Notes: generated from the letters alone by a model not told the origin. Positions 12,201 through 23,310 are shown, counted from the first letter of the stretch. The stretch is DNA of 64,000 nucleotides from Mactra quadrangularis (GCA_025267735.1 CM046304.1:28647381-28711380), one strand, 5' to 3'. Made by a program: numbers and translations.

Positions 12201-15200
12201 TTAATTTCAGTACGGAGTTTTACTCAGTTAAGAAACAGCAGTAAATAAAAGACATAATTAAATACTGGATAAATAATGGACACCTTTCTCTTTCCTGATG
12301 AAATTGCTAATAGTAATATTAGAATATTTAAACTTTATTTGCAGGCTCCCTTATAGGGTTAGTTGTATTTTGTATTCATACTACTTTGTTTTTAAAATAA
12401 AAAAGTAATGTATCTTACACATGTTACTTTAGTGAAAGCCTTACTTTCTTACAATATTTCAATTCTAAAATTACAAAGTATTTCATTTATTGGTAGCCTT
12501 TTGTTTTACCTACGACAGAAATCTTTAGTTACTTTTTTGGTTGGGTACAACTCATTGTATAGCTATGGTGTTAAAATCCAACCAAATTAAAAAGTCACAT
12601 ATATTTTTTTCTATATCATTACAAGCACATATGGCTATGTTAGAATGTAATATATTTCAGATATTGTTGATATTCATGCAGAATATGAGTGTATTATTAA
12701 AGAAAACACCATCAGCTGACATCAAGAATCATGTATTACCTATGATACATAGAGGTTTAGAAACTAATAACTCACAAATACAGGTTTGTCTCGTATTTTT
12801 ATACTCTGATATAGATGAAAGTAAGCTCATCATCATCATCATTCAATTTAGTTTGTACAGGTCATTGGCAAGGGTGAGGCCTGTCTGTATCATCTGGATT
12901 GAAGTATTCCTTTTCATGTCTGGCGGTCCTGAGTGATGGTGCCATCCACTGGAAGTTCTGGTGAATCAGGCTTGACCAGGTCATCCTAGGTTAAGGATAG
13001 AATTTTAAACCTGCAACAGAAATTTTCCGTTTTTGAGAATCTTAGAACCTGGTCACACTTACATGACTATAGCCTTGCAACTGACTACAACTGCAAAAAA
13101 AATCATATGCATAGTCATTTGTGGGTAATAGTTGCATATTTGTGACTAGGCTCTTAATGTTTATTACTATTGTCCAATTGGGATTGATTTTACATTTCAG
13201 TAGTTATGTTTATCTAGTATTGTCCAATAAAAATTGTTTTATATTTCAGGAGCTATGTTTATCTAGTATTGTCCAATCAGAATTTGTTTTACATTTCAGG
13301 ATATATGTTATCAAGTATTGTCCAATCAGAATTTGTTATACATTTCAGGAGTTATGTCTATCAATTATTCCAACATTTGCAGATCTTGTAGATTACACAT
13401 CATTAAAGAATTCTATTATACCTAGAATAAAGAAATTATGTCTTGCAACTACCATTATTACAGTAAGTATGATAAAGGGCAAGTAACCATGGACAATTTA
13501 TGTTATTTATACTTAACATTCAACTTGTAGTATGTGTACTGAACTTGTTTTGGCAATCTGATAGTCAACATAAGAAAACTTATTCTAACTAACTATGTTC
13601 CTACTCATGTTAAATATAGTATGCATTCTGCTACAAGATCATGAAGGAAATTGTATTTAGTCAATATTCCAGTAGCCCAGTTGGTAGCTTGCCTGGATTT
13701 CTAATCTAGTGTCCAGATTTGAATCCCACCCAGGGAGATTATACCCTTCCATGAAAATATGACAATAATGTCAATTTTCCTCCATTGATAAACTATACGG
13801 AGAAGTTTCTGGCCTTGTGGAAGGGTAGGTGAGTACTGGTAATAGACAAGGGTCCAGAAAAGCTTGGTTAGGTGTGCTGAATGCTGTAAAATAACCTAAA
13901 AACTGTTTTGACACGACACTAAACCCAGTATAAAACCTTCTATATTTTAGGTTCGTGTAAATTGTTTAATGTGTATAGGGAAGTTATTAGAAACAATGGA
14001 TAAATGGTTTGTATTAGATGAAGTATTACCTATGTTACCTCAGATACCATCTAGAGAGCCTGCTGTACTCATGAGTATATTAGGTAAGTATGTAGTCTGT
14101 TATTAAATTATTAAAATATGATGCCTAGAAATTTGCAATGGCTCACAGTGATATTAGAGTATCATTAATAATAAAGTAGACTGAAAATTAAGAAATGGAT
14201 CAAAGTATTGATTGATTATTGTGATATGTTCACGTAGCTGTAAAACTATACTCAATTTTAGCCAGATTTTTTAATGAAAAAACTTTGGCAAAATCTGGGC
14301 AGGCGGTTTGGCATCTGGTGTTGTTAACAATTAAAGTTTATTATTTACCATATATTTCTGCCATTTATTGTCAGATCTTTATGAAACTTCATACAATGAT
14401 AACATACCATGTGTTGAAGAGGATTAGAAAGTAACTGCAACTCTGTCTGGCTTAATTATGGATTATTTCTCTTTGTAATTTTTGCGTTATCTGCGGAAAA
14501 ATTCGTCTTTAATGTGGTTTTCACATAATATTTCTTGTTTGTTAAATATTTCAGGTATATATAAAGTAGCATTAACACATGATAAGTTAGGTATAACTAA
14601 AGATGTATTAGCTGGTAAAGTGATTCCATTCCTTGTCACCATCTCTATTGAACATACTTTGAACTTAAGTCAGGTAATTTTGATGTTTAACTATTTACTT
14701 TTATGCATTGACTGTCTAATGCCTTCACTCCTGCTGGCAATGATATTTTTGCCTTGAAATTGGGAAGAAATTATGTCTTTTTACAATGGACAAAATGACA
14801 AATAGGCTCAGTAACTATACACAAATTTCACAATTAATGGCAAGATCATTTTTCCAACCCAAAAAAGTCTAACTGTAATAGCAATCATTAAAGGTATGTT
14901 TTTTGTTTGTGACAGGGTCAGAAACATAAATGTGTTTTTGCTAGTTCTTTTTATGAGAGTGAAGTGTACAAAAGGCATTGGTTTAAGAAAATAAGTAAAC
15001 ATTTTTAAAGATTTTTAGCTAATTGTTCCACAGTTTTTCTCAATTATGGGAAATAAAGTGCTTAAATTCAAATACAGAAAGGTTGTTTTGAAAAATCTTT
15101 AAAAACCAGGAGCTGAATGAAACAAAGCTGTAAGTATGAATTGCAAGGCCACCAATTTTAATTAAATAAATCATTGATTTTACTTTTTGTGCTTGTGACA

Positions 15201-18200
15201 GCTCTACAAAGAAGTGTGTTACTTATTACACTGTTTATAATGATAGCTTAATATAATTGTCTCCATTTGCTTTCAGTTTTCTGCTTACATGAAGTTAATA
15301 CGGGATATGTTAGACAGAGTAGAAAATGAACATCATTCTAAATTAAAACAGATTGAACAGATGAAACAAGAGCAGAAGTATGTAACTATGCAGTTAAACC
15401 CCTCTTAAGTAGCCAGCCAAGGGAAACAGTCAAATTGGCTGCTTAAGTGGGGTCACCACTTAAGAGGGGGTTGGGTCTTGAGGGGTGGTCTGAAGGTGAA
15501 GTTTTGATGACATTGTGCTTTTCAAATTGAAGTTTTATGTTTTTTTATGTTTTTCAAGGCTTAAGACAAAAAATTGATTGGTAAATTATTTTCATTCTGT
15601 TTAATTGTTGTCAAATAATATTCTTAATTCAGACTCATGGGTGACCTCTTATGCGGAAGAATTTTGAGTTTGGGAGGCAGAATGGTTGGGGCTGGCTGCA
15701 GAAACGGGTGCAGTATAGAGCGTTATCCAATGGCCACGGCATGAGCTGGCTGCTTACAGGGGATGACCCCTTACAAGGGGTGACCGTTAAGAAGGGTTGG
15801 ACTGTATATCAGTGCCCCAAATTAACACTCACCCAATCACCCTAATTTGCCAGAATTTTCAAATAGTAACTGAAGATTTTGAAATAATGATTGCCCATTT
15901 GGCTATGAAAATAGTTTGTTTGAGAGTCAGATAATTTTATCTCATATTCGTAATATATCATTAAACAAAGAGGACATATTGACCATCAGAATAAAATGTT
16001 CATAAATCTAATTTACTGACCTTCATTGTATGTGTGGCTTGTTGTTTTGTTCTATTGAAGGTTTCAAACTTTAAGTAAACATGTGCCTGCAAGGGTGGGA
16101 CATAGATAAGTATCATTTACGAGTAACATAGTATTGTATGTACATGTACTGATAAATGTTTGGCAGCCATTTTGTTCTATCTAGACTTGTATACTTTGTT
16201 GTGTTATTGTAGAAACATGGAAATCACTAAGATTACAGACAGCGATGATAAATCATTAATTCAAGGTATAGATGATGACAAACCTAAAACTATGGTAAGC
16301 ATTTAATTTTTTGGTGAAGCTGATTTATTTTTACTAGAGCTTGTTATTGCCAGTTAGTTTGTATCACGATACATATCACAATAGCTTAGATGCTAAAGGC
16401 CAAATGGTTGGAAGGAGACATAAGTGTATTCAGTCTTCATTTGAGCATGATAACAAGTTACTATTGTCATATATCGATGGTTTGTGGTACTAACATGATA
16501 CCCTCTCATCATGCTAATATTGCGATGCATTGAGAATAATGCCCGGACACTTTTATTCACCCAAGTTTGTCTCTTGGCTAAGTCACTTAGTTAGCTCATT
16601 TATGCCATGAGTTGGTTACCCTTCCCACCATGAATCTTGGGTTAATTTCTCCAATTTACAGACTGTACTTACCTACCCTCTAAGAGTTTGGTGTGAAATA
16701 CTTCCTGCAGCTGTATTTACTTTTACTGCTGTATCAATACTTACATTTATAATAAACATATTAACCATATTGTGATGCTAAAACTGATTGTGTATAAAAT
16801 ATACTTAGCAAAATTGATAATAAAAGAAGTTTCTTATTTTTGGCCACCCATTACCTTCATAGGGCAAATAGTATTTGGAAATGTTGCTCATGTATTAGTA
16901 ATGTAGTATATATATATTAGATGTATGTATATATATGACAGTATCAAATGTTCCCCAACTTATTACTCATGGTTTTCTAAAAAAAAGTATTAATTATAAA
17001 CCATGTTATATATTTCTAGATGGATTCATTTCTCAGTGGTTTTGGTATCACAGATACAGTAAAATCAACCCCTAGTTCCAATAAATCATCTGATACAATA
17101 CAACAAAATAACTCTACTGCTACTAGCCAACCCGCCAAGGTAAGAATATATCAGTTATTTATAGTAGGAGTCTACCATCCTGTTTAGCTTAAAGACAAGG
17201 ACCTTGCTTTTTTTAGTATGTCTGTCCAGCTAGCTCTGGCTGAAAAAACACAAAGGTTGAATTTCTGGGTCTTTCATTCCTTTGTAAAGTTTGGATATAA
17301 TATACTTTCTTAGGCTATTCTCTCTTCAATTGCTGTATTCAGTATTGCAGTTACTTGTCAGGCACATACTCATATGAATTAAAAAGGTTTTGATATATTT
17401 GAAGGTCAGTTATTAATAATTATGATCATTGCTACGCAAAATATTACATGTAGATGTACTGTGTTCTAACAACTCTGACATCTTTAACAGACAAAAACCA
17501 GGACTGTGCTTGGAGTAGAGACATACATGTAAAGTGATATGACTTAGAGAAAGATAGAAAAATAAAAAATAGAAGTGAGAGTTTGTACAGTAAGGTTATA
17601 AACATAGAGGAGTTAAGATAAACTGAAATTTAATACAAGTATAAATAGAGGGCTAAAAGAAACACCATTGTATATTGTAACTCCCTATATTTTCAAATGG
17701 AGTTACAATTGTGTTTTGTTCAGCCCCTGAAATACTATTGAAATTTCTCCATTTTTTGTTCATTTTAGGTGGCACTTTCACTAGAAGAAAAACAGAGAAT
17801 AGCTAAACAACAAGAACAACAAAGATTTCAAAAAGCTGTTAAACCAGTCGAACCCAAAACAATGAATAGTGCAATGAAACCAAAGACTGCTAATCAACCC
17901 AAAGATCTTACATCCAGCCTCATGCAATCTAATATGATAGGTCTTTCATCTTCTACCAGTAAACCAATTGGATCATACAATACTTCAACTGGTCTTGGAG
18001 TCAATTCCATGTCTGCTTTAAATAGCACTTCATCAATGTCATATGGAGGCATGAATTCAGGAGCCAGTTCTATGGCTTATTCAAACAACACTTCATCAAT
18101 GTCATTTGGAGGCATGAATTCAGGATTTAGTGGTGTTACACCTTCCATGAATCAAGGTCAAATGTCAAATTCAATGTTTTCTCAACAACAAACTATTCCC

Positions 18201-18638
18201 CAGTCTTCAAACTTTGGACTTGGGGACAATTCAATGGATATGTCATCTTTTGATAGCCTTTTGTCTTCAAGTTCACAAAAACCGAAAGTCTCAATGAATC
18301 AGATGACTGGAAATCCTGGCAACAATTCCCTCCATATGCAGCAAGGAATGATGGGTAATATGAGTAACAGAGGAATTATGGGTAACCAAGGCATGATGGG
18401 ACAGCAGCCAATGATGAATACTGGATTTGGGAACCAGTATAATAATAGTGGTTTCCCTGGACAGAGTATGAATGCCGGGCCCATGAGCAATATGAATTTT
18501 CCATCTGGAGGCATGCAAAGTAATATGTTTGGTTCTCAACCCATGACAGGACAAAACATGATGCAGCCACAGTCTAATAATAGTTTTAATTCAAATGAAT
18601 CCAGTGCCAAAGATCCCTTGCATGATTTGTTTGGATGA
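3281..18638 (+). CDS. SCYL2: SCY1-like protein 2 (SCYL2/CVAK104), 16 coding exons
   Basis: SCYL2 is a clathrin- and AP2-associated pseudokinase of the SCY1 family that acts in endosome/trans-Golgi traffic. Coding exons: 3281-3433, 4150-4307, 5335-5479, 7777-7926, 9026-9241, 10062-10178, 11176-11301, 11833-12009, 12661-12783, 13349-13462, 13951-14083, 14555-14673, 15277-15377, 16213-16294, 17020-17139, 17769-18638. All introns are GT/AG and the frame is kept, giving 967 residues (human about 930). Residues 1-320 are the kinase-like domain: FNGTKK-like N-lobe (VYNGTKKTTKQ), FVFEKKIL around the ATP-lysine site, HNN (168-170) in place of HRD, GFE (188-190) in place of DFG, then YLAPEY and SDMFSLGVLMYALFN. 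Residues about 320-600 are HEAT-like (PRIKKLCL, DKWFVLDEVLP, LGITKDVLAGKV). The last exon is low-complexity, rich in Met, Ser, Asn, Gly and Gln, and ends DPLHDLFG. The start follows in-frame stops and a likely 3' splice site at 3245-3246, so a 5' UTR exon should lie upstream. Confidence 0.93.
3600..3775. mobile_element. MITE of the 'TGGTGCATACAATAAC' family, degraded copy
   Basis: In SCYL2 intron 1, ATTCAATTGTCAATGGTGC at the left is answered by GTCAATGTATGTGCCCCTGA at the right, forming imperfect terminal inverted repeats. Related copies lie at 20815-20932 and 42620-42803. There is no coding capacity. Confidence 0.5.
4361..4714. mobile_element. MITE with ATGGTTC...GAACCAT ends
   Basis: This 354-bp element in SCYL2 intron 2 has imperfect terminal inverted repeats. 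The left end is ATGGTTCGCACAGGTCTTGA and the right end reads AGAACCTGTGTATGAACCAT. Just inside both ends are runs of the words AAAAACCCTT and AAAAAGCCCTT in inverted orientation. No clear target duplication is visible. It is non-coding, and a hAT-like origin is only a guess. Confidence 0.55.
5532..6483. mobile_element. Pogo/mariner-like non-autonomous element, 952 bp
   Basis: The element starts CAGTCCATTCGCGTTCGCTC and ends with the near-exact inverse (GAGCGAACGCAAATGGACTG). It is flanked by TA on both sides (5530-5531 and 6484-6485), as in Tc1/mariner/pogo insertions. Inside, short words such as GAGCGAACGCG and ACTCGAGTT recur. No transposase remains. It sits in SCYL2 intron 3, next to the MULE-like copy at 6569. 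Confidence 0.72.
6569..6950 (-). mobile_element. MULE-like MITE, copy 2 (reverse orientation)
   Basis: This is a reverse-orientation copy of the family at 2812-3169. It runs from CAATCTGATTAAAACC to TCTGTTTACGGAGATTG and is flanked by a 9-bp direct repeat with one mismatch: TTCTGATTA (6560-6568) and TTCCGATTA (6951-6959). It contains the full terminal hairpin-like segment ATCCTGTACGACAACGCTGTACAGGAT. It is non-coding and lies in SCYL2 intron 3. Confidence 0.74.
7344..7719. mobile_element. Tc1/mariner-like MITE, 376 bp
   Basis: Terminal inverted repeats of about 26 bp begin CAGTACCCACCAAAAGTTTG at the left and end CAAACTTTTGGTGGGTACTG at the right. TA flanks both ends (7342-7343 and 7720-7721), which is typical of Tc1/mariner insertion. 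There is no reading frame. A diverged copy lies at 35093-35300. It is in SCYL2 intron 3, about 60 bp before coding exon 4. Confidence 0.8.
8060..8333 (+). mobile_element. TATACCCCC repeat family, copy 1
   Basis: The element starts with a hairpin, TATACCCCC-GCTTCGAAGAAGA-GGGGGTATA. It continues with a pyrimidine-rich GTCCGTGCGTGTGTCC stretch and ends in a second hairpin, GTGAGC-ATTA-GCTCAC, followed by AGATTTACTTGTT. Copies at 10765-11028 and 56185-56494 share the whole length. There are no inverted terminal repeats. A hairpin near the 3' end is Helitron-like, but classification is uncertain. Bivalve genomes contain many such copies (general knowledge). It lies in SCYL2 intron 4. Confidence 0.72.
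10242..10530 (+). mobile_element. Internal-deletion derivative of the 1.33-kb element at 50890
   Basis: The terminal inverted repeats are ATCTAGTTTAGCGGACCCC (left) and GGGGTCCGCTAAAACAGAT (right). The first 25-30 bp match the left end of the 50890-52217 element (GCGGA(C/T)CCCGGAAGTAAATA). The remainder matches its right-hand 290 bp (AAATATGCGTGC, GAGCAGACGTGCGA, ATGGATAACAAAAAAGCATT, CCAAGCATGCG). It therefore looks like a non-autonomous derivative joined across a deletion of about 1 kb. It is non-coding and lies in SCYL2 intron 6. Confidence 0.75.
10765..11028 (+). mobile_element. TATACCCCC repeat family, copy 2
   Basis: This copy is very similar to 8060-8333, including the opening TATACCCCC...GGGGGGTATA hairpin, the TTACAAAATTTCCGTC block, the TTGTCGCATATTTTTAGATT block and the terminal GTGAGC-ATTA-GCTCAC hairpin. 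It is 264 bp long and in the same orientation. It is in SCYL2 intron 6, next to the element at 10242. Confidence 0.72.
13154..13370 (+). repeat. Tandem 49-50 bp repeat carrying duplicated 3' splice sites
   Basis: Four successive segments each end in TTACATTTCAG or a near variant, at 13200, 13249, 13299 and 13348. Each is followed by a version of the first 20 or so bases of SCYL2 coding exon 10 (GAGTTATGTCTATCAATTATT) and then TGTCCAATCAGAATTTG. The unit lengths are 49, 50 and 49 bp. The last AG (13348) is the acceptor that matches the conserved protein. The acceptor at 13249 would extend the exon by 99 nt with no stop codon. Confidence 0.9.
13671..13934 (+). repeat. tRNA-derived SINE, family I
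   Basis: The head resembles a tRNA: AGTAGCCCAGTTGGTAGCTT fits a box A, and GATTTGAATCCCACCC a slightly decayed box B. Downstream comes a conserved body (CTGGCCTTGTGGAAGGGTAG, then GTGAGTACTGGTAATAGACA) shared with minus-strand copies at 30890-31125 and, with a different head, 29168-29348. It lies in SCYL2 intron 10. Confidence 0.7.
15391..15804. mobile_element. CAGT-ended mariner/pogo-like element
   Basis: The left end CAGTTAAACCCCTCTTAAG and right end CTTAAGAAGGGTTGGACTG (the latter read with one base difference at 15786-15804) form imperfect inverted repeats, continued internally by 'AAGTGGGGTCACC' and 'AGGGGTGACC' words. TA follows the right end, but no TA precedes the left. The 64-codon frame inside (15651-15845) shows no domain. 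It begins directly after SCYL2 coding exon 13. Confidence 0.55.
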
Positions 18639-19199
18639 ATTTGAAAAATGTTGAAGATTTTTAAAGTTTAGGCTGCTTTATTATATTTTTGTAACAGATT
18701 TCATAATTTACTAATTTGAGGCTGGAATTATTTTGCTATTGTACTATTCCATAAACATTAAGTGTGATTTCAAGTCATTGCATTCCATTCTTACATTATC
18801 CTCATAGATTTATGCTTGCATTTGGGGACCAAATGTTGAAAGGTACTACTTTACAAAAAAAAAAAAACGAATTCTCTTAAAATTCTCTACATTTCATGGC
18901 AGTTCAAGCAACTTTCTTTGACATGCACATACAAGTTAGAAACATGAAGAAAAATTCAATGGAAAAGTTGTATTTGAATCGAATGAACATATATTAAGTA
19001 TTTAAATCTAAATATAAAAATATTTGAATTCTCCCTTAAAATGACATGTTCATAAAGTTAAGATTCTTCAATAATTGGTCCCCGGAGGCTATATGTGTTC
19101 CATGGCTTATATCTGCTTACTTTTTAGCTTAACTATACAAAGTATAATGAGAGCTGTCCTACTAACCATAGTCTTTATAAAATCTGATTAAAGTTTTTG

Positions 19200-19610
19200 T
19201 GCAGTGAAATATGTTTTACTCAAACTTTTTTATTTCTTAAGGTATCTGCTCCAAACTTTAAATATATGTTCCTTACATCAACCACATCTCATGTGACAAA
19301 GTTCATCACTCGAAATGCAATATTTTTATTATATAGTTATCTCCCCATTAACTTAGAATTTTCTTTAAAAATATTTTTTACTGTAACTGCTTTATTTCTT
19401 ATGGTATCTTTTTAAAACTTCAAATATGTTCTTCATCATCACTCACATGATGTGTGATAAGATTCATAACTCTAGCATGCATATGTTACAAAATTATTTC
19501 CCTTTGAACTTAAGTTTAAAAGTGTGTAAAAAAGGTTATATTTTATTGTAGTATATTTTACTATAACTTTTTATTTTTAAGGTTTCTACTTCAAACTTTA
19601 AGCGTTTACT
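19200..19610. repeat. Diverged tandem repeat, unit about 160-180 bp
   Basis: The phrase TTTATTTCTTAAGGTATCT...AAACTTTAAATATATGTTC recurs three times. The GGTATCT/GGTTTCT anchors lie at 19241, 19403 and 19581, giving 2.3 units. Between them, variants of CTCATGTGACAAAGTTCAT and TATCTCCCCATTAACTTA also repeat. Short open frames here (for example 19197-19415) come from this repeat and are not genes. Confidence 0.65.
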
Positions 19611-20814
19611 TACATGTATATGTGTTTGCTACTTATTATACTTTTGTTTACACGAGCCCCCAAGTACTTGTAGCGCTGTGCTTGGATGGGGTCTTGTTAT
19701 GTTTTTCTGCTGGTAGTTCAGAGTTGTCTAGGTTTTTACATATCATTAAAAAGAAACTTGTAGATGTAGATCATTTTAAAGTAGTCTATAGCTTTGTTAT
19801 GATAGTTATCCAGTTCAATGTTGGTAAAAAGAACGTTATTTCCATATCGCCACCTTGATACATATATTTTCTATATTAAAAGATTTATTTTTATTAGCTG
19901 AGTTTTCAGGAACCAGGAAGTTTGTATTGTCATTTTGAATGTCTTCAGTAGTATTTTAAAGTTTTTTCAAAACACAAAATTTTTATGAGGTCTTCACACA
20001 ATGTAGTAAAATCTTTCATTCCAATGGCTTCCTGATATTAGCCACCTCTCCTACAGCCACCTTTAATCTTTTGCTACATGTATATTCATCTCATGATTTT
20101 TCCATTGAAAATTGTCCTCAGACTGCAAGCAATCAGAACCTGGTAAGATATTTTTTATGAAAACACATTAACATAATACATAAAAGTTATGATATCTGAA
20201 ACCTGAATCCTGCCCATTCTGCTCTTCTTACTAGGAATTCGAAGTTGGAGGGTTTGATTTCACCTACATTCATTTGTAGAGATTTTTATGAAATATTTTC
20301 TATGGCTATTCTTTCACTTATCTCTTAATTGCATTGTGTAGGAGGTTCTTAACCACTGGCATAAGTTTGCTTTGAACTGTTAAAAAGGTTAGGTTTAGGT
20401 ATCTAGACCCATCCAGAGTCAGTGAGTAGGTTGACTGACAGTGAAGATATCACTGAATTGTTGCAAGCCATGTTGAGCCATTAGATGCCACTGATATAAA
20501 TTTTATATCTCCTCCTCCCCCACAAAATTTCCCTATAACCTTGTCACATAACTATTTCATGAACCATTGTGTTAATGCCAAAATATGTTAACAGTATCCA
20601 TGATTTAATGTGAAATTTATAATGAGACATTGTTTATACTACTGTATGTCTGACATTTTAATGTTAACTATTAGTTTGTATGGGAAAATTGTAGTTTTTT
20701 AGTTTTACTTTGCTGGTGTGGGAATGGTGCAATATTTTTATATATCAGTTAAAATACGTGTTAGTGTTATCATATACTGTAGTCTTCAAATATGTTTTTT
20801 ATTGGAAAATGTAT

Positions 20815-20932
20815 TCAACTGTCAGTTGTGCATACATTAACCATGCTGATTCCAATCTATTGTGAGTACAGAAGTACTGTATTGAGTATTTAAATATATG
20901 GGGTAATGCACACTCCACTGACAGTTGAATGA
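20815..20932. mobile_element. MITE of the 'TGGTGCATACAATAAC' family
   Basis: TTCAACTGTCAGTTGTGCAT at the left and ACTCCACTGACAGTTGAATG at the right form terminal inverted repeats. Internal words (CATTAACC, GAGTATTTAAAT) match the copies at 3600-3775 and 42620-42803. It is non-coding. Confidence 0.6.
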
Positions 20933-21556
20933 TTTTGTCAATACTTGCAGGACTATTCTGTTAATATCTTTACAGTATAGCCTCATTAGCAGTAAGTTTT
21001 CTTCTATGTTATAGAATTTAACCCACAAACTCTTGACCTCTTCTACCAGTTATATCTATGACTGGGAAAGTACATCTATTGTAAGCTTGCTCATGTACAT
21101 GCAATACCATGTGTTCATTAGAATAGATTGATTTAACTTGTTGGTTTATTTGGATTTTACACCATATATATGAGCATTATTTAGGTTGATAGGCTCACCT
21201 TACCTACTTTCTTGAGTCAAGTTATCATGGAAGGGTATGTCCTGCTGCAATTGGAAAATTTGATCTACAGTTGTATATTATAAATCTCTGTCCCTAATTT
21301 ATCTTGGTACCCAGATACCTTCTTGTTTTTAAGAAAAATATTTTGTCAAATTCTGTTGTACTTTTATAATATTCACAGATGGCCGGCAAAGTCTTGAACC
21401 ACCTTAAAACGTAACTTTTAAAATCTGAAATCCCTGATTTTTATGATTTCAGGATTTTTTTTAAACAGGAAAAGAACCTTTTCTCAGTACCCTAAAAATA
21501 CCTCACTTTAGGATGAATTCTGAAGACTTTTACCCATATACATGACATTGTATATA

Positions 21557-22316
21557 CAGTCAATTCGCATTATCTCAACAACGCTTGAGTCGACATTTCG
21601 TTGTCTCGATTGAAAATCGAAAGTCCCAATTTTTTCCCTTCTTTATCTATATGAAAAATGCATGTTTATCTCGATCTTTTTCTCTCGACTTTTTCCATAT
21701 CTCGATCATAAATTACAGACCAAAACGTTTGTTTCACTCTATAATCATAATGTTTAACTCGACTAGTCAAAGATGTCATCGGCAATCTGACGAGGTGCAA
21801 AAAACAACACGCGCCAATCAACAATAGTGAATTAACAAATGGACAGCTGTTTGATTGACAGGTGTCACAATTAAATCAATTGAGCATCGTGGGCTTTTTA
21901 CTTGTTTCATCCGTTTTTTATGAAAAAATATGACTATTAAAATAAAATTAAAAAAAAAAAAAAAATGAATCATCTTTTACATTCCTATATTTATTCAATT
22001 TCGTTTTTTAGTCGATCGATATGTTTATACTCCATTTTAAAGCATACTCTTAATAACTAAATTTAATCACTCCATGCGCTTCAGAAAAATGCGTACAACA
22101 CAACAACTTGGAGAACTTTTGTGATATGAATAGTAAAACCCTATTTACAGTTGAAATTAAGCAATTATTTTAAACTACACGCTCTGTACAGGTAAAAAAG
22201 TGCTACTGAATACCTCAAACTTACCTCCCTTTTGTAAGTTTTTTTTACCTTGACTATTAGTTAACTCGACTATTTTTCAACAGTCCCAACTAAGTCGAGA
22301 TAATGAGAATTGACTG
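21557..22316. mobile_element. Pogo-like MITE, 760 bp, TA-flanked
   Basis: The left end CAGTCAATTCGCATTATCTC and right end GAGATAATGAGAATTGACTG are inverted repeats flanked by TA (21555-21556 and 22317-22318). The CAGTCAA...TTGACTG termini and internal 'TCTCGA' words are typical of pogo-type elements. No transposase frame survives. An A-run of about 18 lies near 21948. Confidence 0.78.
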
Positions 22317-22959
22317 TATATGTATATATGTACAAAGTACATATATTGTATCTTTGATGGATTTGAACTGTGTTGGCTGCCTGTTATTATATTTGTTATT
22401 ATTATTTTAAAGTACATATAATTTATTAAGAAAACATTTACTTAAGCAGACCCCAATAATTATTAACTTAATATCATTTAAATCCCTTATGATGAAGGGA
22501 GAAACCAACTCCCCCCCATACATCATAACATGTACACATATTGCTTTGTGTATATAATGTCAAATACATGTATTGCAAAAATGGTTTGTTGAAGACTTTA
22601 TCCTGAAACTTTGATTGCCATCTTCCATTAGCTGTTATTCATAGGGTTTAGCCTTTTGTTATCACCAGAGAAAAAAATATACCTATGGTAAGATGTTTTC
22701 AACATTCCAATTAACTTAGCTGACCATGTGAAATATTCAATTTAATAATGAATGGTAAAAATCAGTCCAGATTGTCAAGTTTTTCAGATGTACTTTACTC
22801 CAGACCATTCCATGGGTTTTATAATTCAAGTTGGCAGCCTTTCAAATCCAATCTCTAAACATTGCAGACGGGTCTGCTAATGTAAATTATATACATGTAT
22901 ATTTATTGTTTTGATTTTGTCTTTAAGTTATCTGTTATAATCTGTGATGAGTATTATTT

Positions 22960-22969
22960 AATAAATAAA
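22960..22969 (+). terminator. Probable SCYL2 polyadenylation signal
   Basis: Two overlapping AATAAA hexamers precede a GT-rich region, the usual layout of an animal cleavage/polyadenylation site. Assignment to SCYL2 rests on strand and the absence of another plus-strand gene. Confidence 0.55.
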
Positions 22970-23036
22970 TACAAATTATTGTAACTGTATACCTGTGTTC
23001 ATTTTGTTTTTGACTCATATATTTCTAGCCCTTAGG

Positions 23037-23240
23037 CTAGCTCAGTCTGTAGCACACAAGTCTAAAGATTGAGATCTTTGGTTCGAATCCCAGGCATGGT
23101 ACATTTTTGTCATGAAATAATTATGACCATTCTCCCTCCTACCACTGATTCTAATTTCTTAATCATGTAGGGCAGTTGTCAGACACTGCATAAGTATGCG
23201 TCTAATAATTGGTTATCAGTCAATTCAAGAAATTTAGCCT
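23037..23240 (+). repeat. tRNA-derived SINE, family II
   Basis: Box A (TAGCTCAGTCTGTAGC) and a perfect box B (GGTTCGAATCC at 23080-23090) are followed by a body with TCATGAAATAATTATGACC, ATTCTCCCTCCTACC and ATGTAGGGCAGTTGTCAG, then AAATTTAGCCTTTCC. A split minus-strand copy lies at 60808-61497. Decayed copies lie near 29537-29700 and 38790-38945. Confidence 0.8.
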
Positions 23241-23310
23241 TTCCAGGAACAGTAAGTTGACTAACAGCTATGAATCATAGCTGTTAGTCAACTTACTGTA
23301 CCTTGAAAGG
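23238..23310. repeat. Long palindrome (51-nt perfect core)
   Basis: Positions 23249-23299 are perfectly self-complementary about the base at 23274, with 25-bp arms beginning ACAGTAAGTTGACTAACAGC. The outer CCTTTCCAGGA and ACCTTGAAAGG extend it imperfectly. It joins the tail of the SINE at 23037-23240, so it may be an inverted duplication of the SINE tail. Confidence 0.85.

Larger units (their letters stand above)
18639..22990 (+). other. Probable SCYL2 3' UTR (about 4.3 kb)
   Basis: No other gene signal lies between the SCYL2 stop codon and a canonical poly(A) signal at 22960-22969 (overlapping AATAAATAAA). That signal is followed by a GT-rich stretch (CTGTGTTCATTTTGTTTTTG). I infer that the transcript extends to about 22990. 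The stretch holds a diverged tandem repeat (19200-19610), a MITE (20815-20932) and a pogo-like element (21557-22316). Earlier weak poly(A) signals cannot be excluded, so a shorter UTR is possible. Confidence 0.45.

Noticed and set aside
18291..18570. Three minus-strand frames opposite SCYL2's last exon
   Set aside because: They are antisense shadows of the Met/Gly/Asn-rich SCYL2 coding exon.
23037..23105. Plus-strand tRNA gene
   Set aside because: Box B is perfect, but the following body matches a dispersed SINE family, with decayed and split copies elsewhere in the window.
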